From contig DASWNX010000029.1 of NCBI GenBank assembly GCA_036399055.1, forward strand, positions 124,001-188,000: 64,000 nucleotides of DNA. Direction: 5' to 3'. The notes under the pieces are model-generated. The model ran no database searches, was not told the origin of the DNA, and saw only the letters and a program-made list of their open reading frames with translations. This DNA is from Jatrophihabitans sp. Lineage in GTDB: Bacteria > Actinomycetota > Actinomycetes > Mycobacteriales > Jatrophihabitantaceae. A program made the position numbers and the translations under genes. Positions 1 through 8,584 of this stretch are shown here, one piece after another (within the stretch, counting starts at the first letter, position 1; each line of letters opens with the position of its first letter).

Positions 1-2322
1 GTAGCCGCCTGCCGGGATGTAGTAGCCCACCGGCCGAATGGAATACGAGGTGGTGAAGCCGTAAGGGTTGTAGTCGCAGTAGTACCGGGTCTTCATCCAG
101 CGGTATTTGATCGGCACCTGGAACTGCCGGCCGAAGTACGGGCCCTGGTTGCTGAAACCAGTTGACCGGCCAGTCGTCGTCTCAAGCCTCACATAGCTTG
201 AGGCTTTCCAGTGCACGCCGTCGACGCTGACTTCGATCTTGAAGTTGTTCGACAGGGTTGAGTTGAACCGGAAGCTGGCTTTGGTGTCCCAGTAGGCGTG
301 CGCCTCACCGACGGTGGTGTAGGCGACGGTCGTCTTGCTGACGCTGTCATAGATTCGGCACGGAGGGTAGGGGTAATAGGAGGACACCGCCGTGACCGAG
401 GCAGTGCTGTAGTCGACCCCAGCGACCAGGTCCGGGTTGTACGCCGCGTCGCTGGGCGCGTTGTTGGTCTGCCAGGTCGGCGGGCGGTAGGAGACGCCGC
501 TGGCTTGGGCGACGGAGGCGTCGGACTCGGCCGCTTCAGCCTCCGTCGGCGCGGCGGCGGTGGTGTCAGAGTTCGGCATGACGTGCATGGCCACCGGTTG
601 CGGCGCGCTGACGCCACTCGCGTCGACCGCCTCTGGTGTGCTGCCCTCGCTGGTGGACACATCGACTGGCGCGCCAGCCGTGGCGCTCAACATCGTGCCG
701 TCTGGGGCAGTCCCCATAGCGACCGCCTCCAGATTGAGGACACCGCTGTTAGCGTCGGCCACGGCCTGCACAGCGCTTGGCAGCGTCGCCGGTGGCGTGT
801 AGGACCAGGCTCCTTCGGCGTCGGTCCTGACGGTCGCAAGGACAGTTCGCTCCGACTCGCTGCCATCGGCGGTAGTTGACGTCTCCGGCACGCTGATCGT
901 CACCGGTATGTTCGCCACCGGCTGACCGGACGGGTTGGTGAACACGCCGCTGGCGAGCTGGCTCAACTCGGTGCCGGGGACGGCGTCCGGCTCGGTCGGC
1001 GTCAGAATCGGGCCATGGTCGGATTCCAGTGCATCCGCGGCGTTCGGCTTCGGACCGGGAGAGTAGGAAAACCAGCCTTCGACGTCGAGAACGAGGTCGA
1101 CCGGGCCTGGCCCGCCGTTGCGGATGTTGACAGTGCCGTCAGCGGCGGGGGCGATGATGGCCAAGTCGGTGCGGTAGACGTTCTGGGTGGTGTAGTTGAT
1201 ATTCGAGGTGGCCGGTTCGGGTTGGTCGGCCGGCCACAGCCGCAGGTAGCCGCTGGCCGCTCCGGTCGCGGGTTGGACGGTGCGCAGGTTCAGCGCCACC
1301 GCGCCCAGCCCGTCTGCCACGGCCGGGATGCCGGCCACCCCGGCCACGCTTACCTTGGTCACCGAGTTACCGGCCAGGGTGCGCACCGGGACGGCTCGGG
1401 TGTCGAGCAGGCGCACCGCCGCTGGGGTGAACGCCCCGGTCGCCGCGGCCGGGGTGAAGTAACCCTGAATGTCGATGGTCAGGTCGACCGGTCCGCCGGC
1501 CCCGACCAGCACCGTGAACCGCCCATCGCCCGACAGCGGGATCGCCACTGATTGGGCGGTGGCCGAGTCGTCGAAGTCGAGCGCGCCGGTGGTCGGCGCT
1601 GCTGTGTCGGCGGCGTAGGCGCGCAGGTAGCCGATGGCGGTGGGGTTGAGGACCGTGATGTTGGCATAGACGGCGCTGGCGCCGGCCGGCACTCCGGCAC
1701 TGCCGCCGGCTTGCACCATCACCGAGGAGCCGGTGCCGACCTTGGCCAGCGGCACCCCGGCGCCGCTGCGGGTGTCAGCGATCCGGGCCTGGCTCACCGC
1801 GACGAAGCCGCCGGGCGCCGTCGCAGTCCCTGCGGTGAAGTAGCCCTGCACGTCGATGATCAAGTTCACCGCGTGATCGGCCAGCACCCTCAGCGCGCCG
1901 TCGGCGTGCAGCGCCACCAGGGCGGTGTTGGACACCGAGTCACCCGGGTTGAACACCAGCGCCGCTCCGGTCGGGGTGGTCACGTCACCCGGCGCGACGC
2001 TGACCGCCCCAATGCTGCCCGCACCCACCGCGGTCAAGGTCAGCGCCACCGCGCTGACCCCGCTGGCCGGAATCCCAGCCCGGCCGGCCGCGGTGACCGC
2101 GCGCACGCCCCCGGCCGGCATCGGTGTCGAGTACCCCCCGGTGCCGTTCCGAGTGTCGAGTAGCCGCCCGACCGCCGGCACGAACAGCCCAGCCGACCCG
2201 GTCGAGGCATCCGCCCGCGCCGGACCGATCACCGGCGATACCGCCAGCTGCGCCGTCGACACCACACCAGCCACCAAGCTCAGAACCACGACCGCTCGCA
2301 CCACACCGAACCCACGCTTCAA
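1..2322 (-). CDS. Large secreted repeat protein, C-terminus beyond the window
   Basis: The frame is open from the left edge to 2322 (774 codons, no stop), so this is the N-terminal part of a longer protein. I chose a TTG start at 2322: it is followed by Lys-Arg, a hydrophobic stretch and an A-R-A type cleavage site near residue 37, and GGGG lies about 10 bases upstream. Three repeats of about 120 residues follow (roughly 47-163, 170-287, 292-415). Each opens with a R-L-L-D-T-R or A-D-T-R motif and closes with I-D-V-Q-G-Y-F or a variant (the third is L-D-V-E-G-W-F). After these come a beta-sandwich-like stretch (about 430-540, with G-Q-P-V-A-N-I-P-V-T and T-D-A-E-G-A-W-S-Y), an Ala/Thr/Ser/Glu linker to about 640, and an aromatic-rich tail. 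I recognise the repeat as a common unit of exported actinobacterial proteins but can assign no enzymatic role. Probably cell-surface or extracellular. Confidence 0.75.
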   Translation of the reverse strand, partial: MKRGFGVVRAVVVLSLVAGVVSTAQLAVSPVIGPARADASTGSAGLFVPAVGRLLDTRNGTGGYSTPMPAGGVRAVTAAGRAGIPASGVSAVALTLTAVGAGSIGAVSVAPGDVTTPTGAALVFNPGDSVSNTALVALHADGALRVLADHAVNLIIDVQGYFTAGTATAPGGFVAVSQARIADTRSGAGVPLAKVGTGSSVMVQAGGSAGVPAGASAVYANITVLNPTAIGYLRAYAADTAAPTTGALDFDDSATAQSVAIPLSGDGRFTVLVGAGGPVDLTIDIQGYFTPAAATGAFTPAAVRLLDTRAVPVRTLAGNSVTKVSVAGVAGIPAVADGLGAVALNLRTVQPATGAASGYLRLWPADQPEPATSNINYTTQNVYRTDLAIIAPAADGTVNIRNGGPGPVDLVLDVEGWFSYSPGPKPNAADALESDHGPILTPTEPDAVPGTELSQLASGVFTNPSGQPVANIPVTISVPETSTTADGSESERTVLATVRTDAEGAWSYTPPATLPSAVQAVADANSGVLNLEAVAMGTAPDGTMLSATAGAPVDVSTSEGSTPEAVDASGVSAPQPVAMHVMPNSDTTAAAPTEAEAAESDASVAQASGVSYRPPTWQTNNAPSDAAYNPDLVAGVDYSTASVTAVSSYYPYPPCRIYDSVSKTTVAYTTVGEAHAYWDTKASFRFNSTLSNNFKIEVSVDGVHWKASSYVRLETTTGRSTGFSNQGPYFGRQFQVPIKYRWMKTRYYCDYNPYGFTTSYSIRPVGYYIPAGGY

Positions 2323-3142
2323 GCCCTGATCCCCGCAGTCAGACAGTCCCACCACGCAGGCAGCCAGCGCTTATGGACATCAAATGTTAGAACGGCAACT
2401 TAACACCGTTGCAGAAACTCTGCCGACAGTTCGGACCAATCGGCTGGACACACCCGGTAGGCACTTCGTCTTCTACCACGGTGACTACAGCTGATTCCCC
2501 CCACCAACGGGCTTCCCCGAACCGCGCAGCCGGGTGCAGGCTGCCGGCTCCCTAGGAGACAAGACGCGTCGCTGATGCGGTCATAGTCGAACCCCTCGTC
2601 CCTGGGCGGCGTCTCGCCACGACCGCTCCGGATGCGAGGGCGCAGTTGACACTCACATCCGCCGCCAATGTCAGGCTCCCGGCCGGACGGCACCGGCAGC
2701 CATCGCGGCGAGGCCCAGTGGCCGGCTGCGAGGCCGTCCTGCCCGAGCAGCTCGGCGAGGTCGTGACCGGCCTGCTCGTAACGCTCGCGATGCGGCGGGT
2801 AGCCGTCGCCACGACGCAGGTGGCCTCGCCGGTAATCGAAGATCTCCGAGGTCTCGATCACGTCGCCCTCGGCCCGGCGATGACCGCGACGATCTCACGG
2901 ACCCGGCGCCAGCGCTGGCGATCAGCGAGCAGAACCTCTGCGCACAATCGCGGCCGGACACGCGTGCGTTCGGCTGCGTGAGCCGGCGAGTCCGCCATCG
3001 TGGAACATCGAATACTCCGCTGTTGGACCGCTGTGCGCCCACTCCGCACCCGCTCACCTGCGCTTCAACCGCCATAACCCCACGAAACACCGTCGCACCA
3101 TCGTTGCGCGATCGAGATTATGCTTTCCACATCGGATAAAAG
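2323..3142. other. 820-bp stretch without a confident gene; possible decayed gene pair on the minus strand
   Basis: This lies between the secreted repeat protein and tRNA-Met. On the minus strand a 46-codon frame (2998 to 2858, starting M-A-D-S-P) ends in a GTGA overlap with a 153-codon frame (2861 to 2400). The first about 70 residues of the second look protein-like (S-E-I-F-D-Y-R-R-G-H-L-R-R-G-D-G-Y), but the rest is Cys/Arg/Ser-rich with poor codon bias. No good ribosome-binding site precedes either frame. It could be one gene broken by a frameshift, a pair of small coupled genes, or chance. No family recognised. Confidence 0.25.
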
Positions 3143-3216
3143 TGGGGCGGGTGGGGCTCGAACCCACGACCCAGGGATTATGAGTCCCCTGCTCTAACCA
3201 GCTGAGCTACCGCCCC
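3143..3216 (-). tRNA. tRNA-Met (anticodon CAT)
   Basis: On the minus strand a complete cloverleaf folds: acceptor GGGGCGG (3216-3210) pairs with CCGCCCC (3150-3144), discriminator A at 3143, D-arm GCTC/GAGC, anticodon stem GGGGA/TCCCT around loop CTCATAA, variable region GGGTC and T-arm GTGGG-TTCGAGC-CCCAC. The anticodon is CAT. It does not have the initiator acceptor (which has an unpaired first position), so it is elongator Met, or Ile2 if the C is modified to lysidine. CCA is not encoded (ACT follows). Confidence 0.93.
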
Positions 3217-3358
3217 TTGCGCTCCTACCCAACCGCGACCAACGCACGAGGCGAGCGGCCGCGTGGACCGCCCCCCCGAGCCGGCAGGAGCACCGATTGT
3301 CACACGTTGGCCCACCGGGCCCCGCGCCGAGGTGGCCTGCGAACGCGCTGTCAGCGCC

Positions 3359-4117
3359 TCACTCGGCGAAGCGGTTGAGCGCCCGCAGCGACAGCGCGCT
3401 GAGAGCCAGCCCGGTCAGCGCGATGGTAAGCACGCAGGCCCCGAGCGAGCCCCAGTGGATGTCGGGATATAGCACCAGGTCGCGCAGTCCGACGATGACG
3501 TAGGTGACCGGGTTGAGCTGGGCCAGCGTCCTGAGCGGTCCGGCCAGCAGTTCCAGGGGCACGAAGTTCGGTGTCAGGAACAGCAGTGGGAAGAAGATGA
3601 TGAACGAGGCGTTGGTGGTCTGGACGTTCTTGGTCTTCAGGGCGATCGCGATCGCGATGCCGGCGTAAGCCACTCCCCACAGCGCGGTGAGCAGGATCAG
3701 CAGCACCACGCCGACCACGCCCGAGCGCACCCGGGCGCCGAACGCGAAGCCGATGATCAGCACCAGGACCGAGACCGTGACCCCGCGCACCAGGTCAGCC
3801 GCCAGCCGGCCCCAGAAGATCGCGGTGCGCCGGATCGGCGCCGCGAGCAGCTTGTCGAGGTAGCCAATGTCGATATCGGTGACCATCGCCAGACCCGACG
3901 TGGCCGAGCTCACCGCGAACACCAGCGACACCGGCACCTGAAAGGCCACGTAGTGCTGGCCTTCGAGGAAAGGCGTGCTGGAGGGAAAGATCCGGTTCAC
4001 CTGCCCGATGTTGACCACCATGAAGAACACCGGGATGAACACCGCGGGCAGGGTCGCGGCAGGTAGCCGCCAGACCTCTCGAACCGCCCGGCGCGCCAGC
4101 AGCGCGGTCTCTCTCAT
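3359..4117 (-). CDS. ABC-2 type transporter permease (DrrB-like)
   Basis: A 252-residue integral membrane protein with about six hydrophobic segments (around residues 24-40, 60-78, 105-128, 136-160, 168-190 and 225-243), the layout of ABC-2 permeases of drug or lipid exporters. The motif D-I-D-I-G-Y-L-D-K-L-L-A-A-P-I followed by R-R (about 81-98) is typical of the cytoplasmic coupling loop that docks on the ATPase. Its ATG overlaps the stop of the ATPase gene as ATGA (4117-4114), so the two are translationally coupled and presumably form one exporter. Substrate cannot be inferred. The start is fixed by the overlap. Confidence 0.9.
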   Translation of the reverse strand: MRETALLARRAVREVWRLPAATLPAVFIPVFFMVVNIGQVNRIFPSSTPFLEGQHYVAFQVPVSLVFAVSSATSGLAMVTDIDIGYLDKLLAAPIRRTAIFWGRLAADLVRGVTVSVLVLIIGFAFGARVRSGVVGVVLLILLTALWGVAYAGIAIAIALKTKNVQTTNASFIIFFPLLFLTPNFVPLELLAGPLRTLAQLNPVTYVIVGLRDLVLYPDIHWGSLGACVLTIALTGLALSALSLRALNRFAE

Positions 4118-5103
4118 GCCGCCGCCTCCGGAGCGCCGCCCTCGATGCGCCGGCCGGTGGAGGCCAGGAACACGTCGTCGAGGGTCGGTCGGGCTAGCGC
4201 GATCGTGCCGGGCCGGATGCCCACGTCCACCAGCAGCCGCACCACGTCGGCCACCGCCGCCGCCCCGTCCTGCACGTAGACGGCCAGTCCCTCACTGGCG
4301 TCGGTGATGTGGTCCAGCCCCCGCAGCGGCGCCAGTGCCTCGCGGGCCGCCTGGTGCTCAGCCGGTCGCAGGCCGACGGTGATCACGTCACTGCCCAGCT
4401 CTGCCTTTAAGGTGTCCGGGGTGCCGGCCGCCACCAACCGGCCGTCGTCGATGATGGCCAGCCGCTGACACAACTGGTCGGCCTCTTCCAGGTACTGGGT
4501 GGTCAGGAAGATGGTGGTGCCGGCGTCGTTGATCCGGCGGACCTCGTCCCACACCGTGGCCCTGCTGGCCGGGTCCAGGCCAGTGGTCGGCTCGTCGAGG
4601 AACAGCACCTCCGGCTCGTGCACCAGCGCCGTCGCCAGGTCGAGCCGGCGCCTCATGCCGCCGGAGTAGGTCTTGACGGTGCGGTTGGCCGCCTCGGACA
4701 GCCCGACCAGCCCGAGCAGCTCAGCGCAGCGGCCAGCCGGATCAGGCACCCGGTAGAGCGCGCACTGCAGTTCCAGCAGCTCGCGGCCAGTCTGGGTCGG
4801 GTCCAGCCCGACCTCTTGCAGGGCCACCCCGATGTGGCGGCGCACCTCGGCCGGGTCCTTGCGGACGTCCACCCCCGCCACCGTGGCGTAACCGTCGCTG
4901 ATCGGCAGCAGCGTGCACAGCATCCGCACGGTGGTCGTCTTACCGGCGCCGTTCGGGCCCAGGAACCCGAACACCTCGCCCCGCCGGACGGCCAGGTCGA
5001 TGCCGCGGACCGCCTCGATGTCGTCCTGGCCGCGACCGCCGCGGTAGCGCTTGACCAGCCCGCGCACCTCGATGGCCAGCTCGGCCTCGACCTGTGAAAC
5101 CAC
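4114..5103 (-). CDS. ABC transporter ATP-binding protein, DrrA family
   Basis: A nucleotide-binding subunit of an ABC-2 exporter, about 329 residues. Walker A is G-P-N-G-A-G-K-T-T-T, the signature is Y-S-G-G-M-R-R-R-L-D-L-A, and Walker B is V-L-F-L-D-E-P-T-T-G-L-D. The switch position reads T-T-Q-Y-L-E-E-A-D, with Gln where most ABC ATPases have His; this substitution is characteristic of the DrrA daunorubicin-resistance-like group. The C-terminal about 80 residues form the family's extra domain. The frame stays open far upstream, but I start it at GTG 5103, eight bases after AAGGGG; GTG 5112 is the alternative. A 19-bp perfect tandem duplication sits just upstream (5116-5153). Coupled to the permease; divergent from the gene at 5311. 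Confidence 0.9.
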   Translation of the reverse strand: MVSQVEAELAIEVRGLVKRYRGGRGQDDIEAVRGIDLAVRRGEVFGFLGPNGAGKTTTVRMLCTLLPISDGYATVAGVDVRKDPAEVRRHIGVALQEVGLDPTQTGRELLELQCALYRVPDPAGRCAELLGLVGLSEAANRTVKTYSGGMRRRLDLATALVHEPEVLFLDEPTTGLDPASRATVWDEVRRINDAGTTIFLTTQYLEEADQLCQRLAIIDDGRLVAAGTPDTLKAELGSDVITVGLRPAEHQAAREALAPLRGLDHITDASEGLAVYVQDGAAAVADVVRLLVDVGIRPGTIALARPTLDDVFLASTGRRIEGGAPEAAA

Positions 5104-5115
5104 GTCGCTCACCCC

Positions 5116-5153
5116 TTCTGCCACACCACACCGGTTCTGCCACACCACACCGG
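5116..5153. repeat. Perfect 19-bp tandem duplication upstream of the ABC ATPase gene
   Basis: TTCTGCCACACCACACCGG occurs twice back to back (5116-5134 and 5135-5153). It falls in the leader of the ATPase gene or, if translation starts further upstream, in its N-terminal codons. 19 bp is not a multiple of three, so it would shift the frame of any upstream start. Confidence 0.9.
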
Positions 5154-5310
5154 CGCGCTGGCCGGCGCCTTCGATGGTGGCGCCTCGCTCTGACATCCAG
5201 CGGCGACGCTCCCGAGCGGCTGCGGAGTCCGGCAGCGCGCCGCGAGCCCCGGCAAGGTAGAAACGTCGGTGTGCAGCCGATTGAAGGACGACTCGCGAGA
5301 GAGTTGAGCC

Positions 5311-6390
5311 GTGGACCTCGAATCCGCCGCTGAGGAGCTCTACGGCGTGCCCGTCGACGAGTTCGCCGAGCACCGCACCCGGCTGGCGGCGCAGGCCAAG
5401 GCGACCGGTGACAAGGCGCTGGCAGCGAGCATCGCCAAGTTGCGCAAACCGGTGCTGGCGGCGGCGCTGGTGAACGAGCTGGTCCGCGGCGAGCCGGCCG
5501 AGCTGCACGAGCTGACCGAGCTCGGCGATCAAATGCGCAACGCGCACCGCAACCTGCGCGGGACCGAGCTGCGGGCCTTGTCCGAGCAACGTCAGCAGCT
5601 GCTGCAGCGGCTGGCCGATCTGGTGCGTGAGACCGCCGAGCAGAGCGGACGCACCGTCACCGAGTCGGTGCTGACCCAGATCCGAGGCACCTTCGAGGCG
5701 GCCATCGCCGACGAGGGCGCCGAGGCCGCGGTGCTGTCCGGGCGGCTGACGACGGTGCTGTCCTACACCGGCTTCGGCGAGGTGGACGTCACCGACGCGG
5801 TCGCGGCGCCGGTTCGCAAGCGGCACCTCAGATCGGTGCCGGCCGGCGCGGCTGCGTCCGGCAAGGCCGACCTGAAGGCCGCGTCGGGCGAGGCCGACCC
5901 GGAGGCCGCGACCGGCGAGGAGGACGACGCGGCGCCTGCCAGCCGAAAGGCGGGCCGGGGACGCGCCGTGACGGCCGGAAAGCGCAGCACCGGCCCCGCC
6001 GCGGCAGCCGCCGAGAAGTCGACGGCCGCCGGGCCCAGCAGCTCAGCCGAGCAGGCCCACCAGCGGCGTCTGCAGCGCCAGCAGGACCAGGTGCGACGGG
6101 CCGAGGCTGAGCACGCCGACGCTGTCCGGGTGCTGGAACAGGCGCAGGAGGAGGCAGCTGCGGCAGGGCAGCGTCATCAGGAGGCCACAGCACAGGTGGA
6201 GCAGTTGCGCGCGCAACTGGAGCAGGCCCAGGAGCAGGCCTGGGAGGCAGGGCAGGCCCGCAGGTCCGCCGAGCGCGCCCGGCTCACCGCCGAGGAGGAG
6301 GCGGACCGGGCCGAGGCCGCCGCGCAGGCGGCCCGCCGTCAGCTGGCGAAGCTGGAAGCGGACCTGGGATCAGACCGGGAGTCGGACTAG
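5311..6390 (+). CDS. Conserved actinobacterial helical protein with C-terminal coiled coil
   Basis: 359 residues from GTG 5311 (GAGAGAG upstream). The first about 160 residues form a conserved helical domain containing V-D-E-F-A-E-H-R, A-K-A-T-G-D-K-A-L-A and L-R-K-P-V-L-A-A-A-L-V-N, a pattern I recognise from uncharacterised actinobacterial proteins. Residues about 180-250 are an Ala/Lys/Asp-rich low-complexity linker. Residues about 250-355 are an almost unbroken Glu/Gln/Arg/Ala coiled coil. No signal peptide or membrane segment, so cytoplasmic. Function unknown; it reads divergently from the ABC exporter and need not be related to it. Confidence 0.8.
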   Translation: MDLESAAEELYGVPVDEFAEHRTRLAAQAKATGDKALAASIAKLRKPVLAAALVNELVRGEPAELHELTELGDQMRNAHRNLRGTELRALSEQRQQLLQRLADLVRETAEQSGRTVTESVLTQIRGTFEAAIADEGAEAAVLSGRLTTVLSYTGFGEVDVTDAVAAPVRKRHLRSVPAGAAASGKADLKAASGEADPEAATGEEDDAAPASRKAGRGRAVTAGKRSTGPAAAAAEKSTAAGPSSSAEQAHQRRLQRQQDQVRRAEAEHADAVRVLEQAQEEAAAAGQRHQEATAQVEQLRAQLEQAQEQAWEAGQARRSAERARLTAEEEADRAEAAAQAARRQLAKLEADLGSDRESD

Positions 6391-6487
6391 GTCAGCAGGG
6401 CGTCAAGTCAGCCGGACTAGGTCAGCCGAGCCTCGGGTCACCAGATCGTCAGGTCAGCCGAGCCTCAGGTCAGCAGGCGTCAGGTCA
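6385..6487. repeat. Degenerate short repeats between convergent gene ends
   Basis: GGACTAGGTCAGC, which contains the stop codon of the upstream gene, recurs 30 bases later, and GTCAGCCGAGCCTC occurs twice (around 6421 and 6453). The octamer AGGTCAGC appears about five times and runs into the stop codon of the convergent thioesterase gene. No clear hairpin; it looks like slippage-generated sequence. Confidence 0.7.
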
Positions 6488-7288
6488 GCTGAGCAGCGCC
6501 AGCTGCCGGGACTGCGCCACCAGTTGCCCGGTCGAGTCCCAGATCTCGAAGTCTTCCTCGTGGTAACCCTCGATCAGGTAGCTGGTGCTGACCCGGCAGG
6601 CCAGCCAGCCCGGCGCCGGCCGGGCCCGCACGTGCACGCTCAGCTCGATCGTCGTCGAGTGGTAGTGGCCCAGCTCGAAGACCGCGGGCACAGCCATGTC
6701 GACCAGCCCGGGCAACGCCATGGTGTCGGCCTGCCGCCCACCGGCCAGCCGCAGCCAGAACTCGGCCCGCGCCTGCCCGCTCGGGGAGCCCTGACGCCAG
6801 CCGGGCAACCGCGGCGTCCGGTACTCCAGCCGGCCGGCGATGCCGGGCGTCTCCAGGCCTGAGTCCCGGGACTGCTCGCCGCTGAACAGGTCCAGGCAGT
6901 CCTGCGGCGGGGGCAGCACCGGCGCGCTGCCGGACACGGCGGTCGGCCCGGCGGCTTGTGACAGGTCGGCGAAGCTGGCCACCACCCGCACCAGCTCTTG
7001 GCCGCCCTGCAGCAACCGGGCCTCGCCGGTCGCCAGCCGCCGCCCCGAGCGCGCGGTCTCCACGCAGACCTCGGCGGGACCCGGGACCACCGGGCGCTGG
7101 TAGAACGCCGACACCGCCAGCGGGTCGGGCTTGTCGAGCACTCGCCCCAGGGCCTGCAGGCACACGCTCAGCACGTAGCCACCGTTGGCGTGCGGCCCGA
7201 TGGACCACCGGTCGGTGATGGTGGCGCTGAAGTTCGGTCCGGCGCCGGCCACGGCCGTGTCCACATCGAAGGCGTGTTGATCGCTCAC
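6485..7288 (-). CDS. Acyl-CoA thioesterase-like double hot-dog protein
   Basis: About 267 residues from GTG 7288; the frame is open further upstream, but those residues are Pro/Ala-rich and unconserved in character. The N-terminal half has the pattern W-S-I-G-P-H-A-N-G-G-Y-V-L (first hot-dog helix) and D-P-L-A-V-S-A-F-Y-Q-R-P-V-V-P-G-P, and the C-terminal half carries F-W-L-R-L-A-G-G-R. This matches the actinobacterial thioesterase family related to TesB, which hydrolyses acyl-CoA to fatty acid and CoA in the cytoplasm. It ends within the short repeats at 6385-6487. Substrate chain length is not predictable. Confidence 0.82.
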   Translation of the reverse strand: MSDQHAFDVDTAVAGAGPNFSATITDRWSIGPHANGGYVLSVCLQALGRVLDKPDPLAVSAFYQRPVVPGPAEVCVETARSGRRLATGEARLLQGGQELVRVVASFADLSQAAGPTAVSGSAPVLPPPQDCLDLFSGEQSRDSGLETPGIAGRLEYRTPRLPGWRQGSPSGQARAEFWLRLAGGRQADTMALPGLVDMAVPAVFELGHYHSTTIELSVHVRARPAPGWLACRVSTSYLIEGYHEEDFEIWDSTGQLVAQSRQLALLS

Positions 7289-7368
7289 GTGAGCCGACGC
7301 TGCCCTAGGCGCTGCTGGCAGGCAAGGCGCTGTCGATGTGGGTTGGCCCACCCTGGGAGGATGGCGGC

Positions 7369-7671
7369 ATGGAGATGACCGGGTGGATCAGCGGACAGGT
7401 GTTCTTTCAGACCGTCGACCAGGGTGAGGTCGAGCAGATCAACGCCTTCCTCAGCTCGCGCGGGATCATGTCCCAGGTGCTGACCCAGAGCGAGCACATG
7501 ATGCTCGACCCCGCCGACCCCTCGGTCGGAGTCACGTCCGAGCGGTTCAGCATGGCCATCCAGCTGGGCGGCTTTCCCCAGGTGATCGGGCCGGTGCTCA
7601 ACGAGCTGATCCAGCGGGCGCACGGCGGCGGTTGGGACCTCGAGGACAGCGAGCAGCCGAGCGGCGACTGA
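7369..7671 (+). CDS. Small conserved hypothetical protein
   Basis: 100 residues from ATG 7369, chosen because GGGAGG lies about nine bases upstream; an upstream in-frame start at 7336 lacks a site. Sequence such as F-F-Q-T-V-D-Q-G-E-V-E-Q-I-N-A-F-L and M-S-Q-V-L-T-Q-S-E-H-M-M-L-D suggests a compact alpha/beta protein. No signal peptide, membrane segment or metal-binding cluster. Good codon bias supports it as real. Function unknown. It diverges from the thioesterase gene with an 80-bp gap. Confidence 0.7.
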   Translation: MEMTGWISGQVFFQTVDQGEVEQINAFLSSRGIMSQVLTQSEHMMLDPADPSVGVTSERFSMAIQLGGFPQVIGPVLNELIQRAHGGGWDLEDSEQPSGD

Positions 7672-7727
7672 GCCACTCCCAGCTTCAGCCGGCTACAGCC
7701 CGCGTCAGCTCCCAGCCACGGCCGCTC

Positions 7728-8345
7728 TCAGCCGCGCGGCGGCGCCGCCCGGTTCGTCCAGACGTCGATGGTGAACTCGGAGTCGGTGACCTGGGTCTGG
7801 CGGGTGAGGCCCAGGATGCTGTCCAGGACACCGTGCAGCGTCTGGGTGTCCAGGATCCGCTCGGGGAACTCATGCTGGTAGTGACAGGCCAGCACGGTGG
7901 CGTCACGTCCCAGGCTGTCACGCGCCGCGGTGGCCAGCGCCGCCCATGAGGCCAGATCGAGCCGGTAGCCGACCTGGTGCAGCACGATCAGGTCGAACTT
8001 CTCCTCGGTCGGCCACTGCTCGGGCAGTTGCATCCACCGGATGTCGACGTTGGACAGGTGCGCGGTGCGGGCGCGCGCCTGCGACAGCGCAGGCCGGTTG
8101 TCGTCGGCGGCCAGCACCCGGTCACTGCGCCGGGCCAGGCCCGCCGTCAGCTCGCCGGAGGCGCAGCCGGGCTCGAAGGTGTTGCCGTAGCGGGGATGGC
8201 TCAGCGCGGTCAGCAGCAGGTCGCGGCGGCGCTCGGCCTGCCAGCCGCTGCGCATGTGCCAGGGGTCCTCGCTCTGGCCGTACAGGCTGTTCAGATGCTC
8301 AAGGCTGTTCGGGTGCTCGAGGTCGTTCGGGCTGATCATCATCAA
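7728..8345 (-). CDS. NodS-like class I SAM-dependent methyltransferase
   Basis: 205 residues. SAM-binding motif I is F-E-P-G-C-A-S-G-E-L-T-A-G-L-A (about residues 56-70), followed by an acidic motif II (A-A-D-D-N) and a motif IV-like F-D-L-I-V-L-H-Q-V-G-Y. The N-terminal E-D-P-W-H-M-R-S-G-W and overall length match the NodS group, which N-methylates chitooligosaccharide-like substrates in rhizobia; most actinobacterial members have no known substrate. Three consecutive Met codons begin the frame, so the exact start is uncertain. The N-terminal N-D-L-E-H-P-N-S-L-E-H-L-N-S-L is a small internal repeat. Confidence 0.8.
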   Translation of the reverse strand: MMMISPNDLEHPNSLEHLNSLYGQSEDPWHMRSGWQAERRRDLLLTALSHPRYGNTFEPGCASGELTAGLARRSDRVLAADDNRPALSQARARTAHLSNVDIRWMQLPEQWPTEEKFDLIVLHQVGYRLDLASWAALATAARDSLGRDATVLACHYQHEFPERILDTQTLHGVLDSILGLTRQTQVTDSEFTIDVWTNRAAPPRG

Positions 8346-8584
8346 GGCGCCTCAACGGGCTCAGCCGGTTCGGCAGGCGCTTCAAGCGGCCAGGCGCCGA
8401 GCCCGGACATGACGGCTTCCTTGCTGAGCCGTCTAGAAAATAACAGCCCTACGCCGATAAGGCCCGTTGTGACGCCCGTCGAGTGCGAAGCGTCGCCCAC
8501 AACCGTCAAGCGGCACGTGGGGACGGCGTAGGTTCAGCGACGGCGCGCCTAGCTCTGACCTTGGACGACGACAGGGAGGCCATC

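Noticed and set aside
4114..5826. A 570-residue form of the ABC ATPase
   Set aside because: The upstream part runs antisense to the conserved gene at 5311 and lacks any domain; the family start is near 5103-5112.
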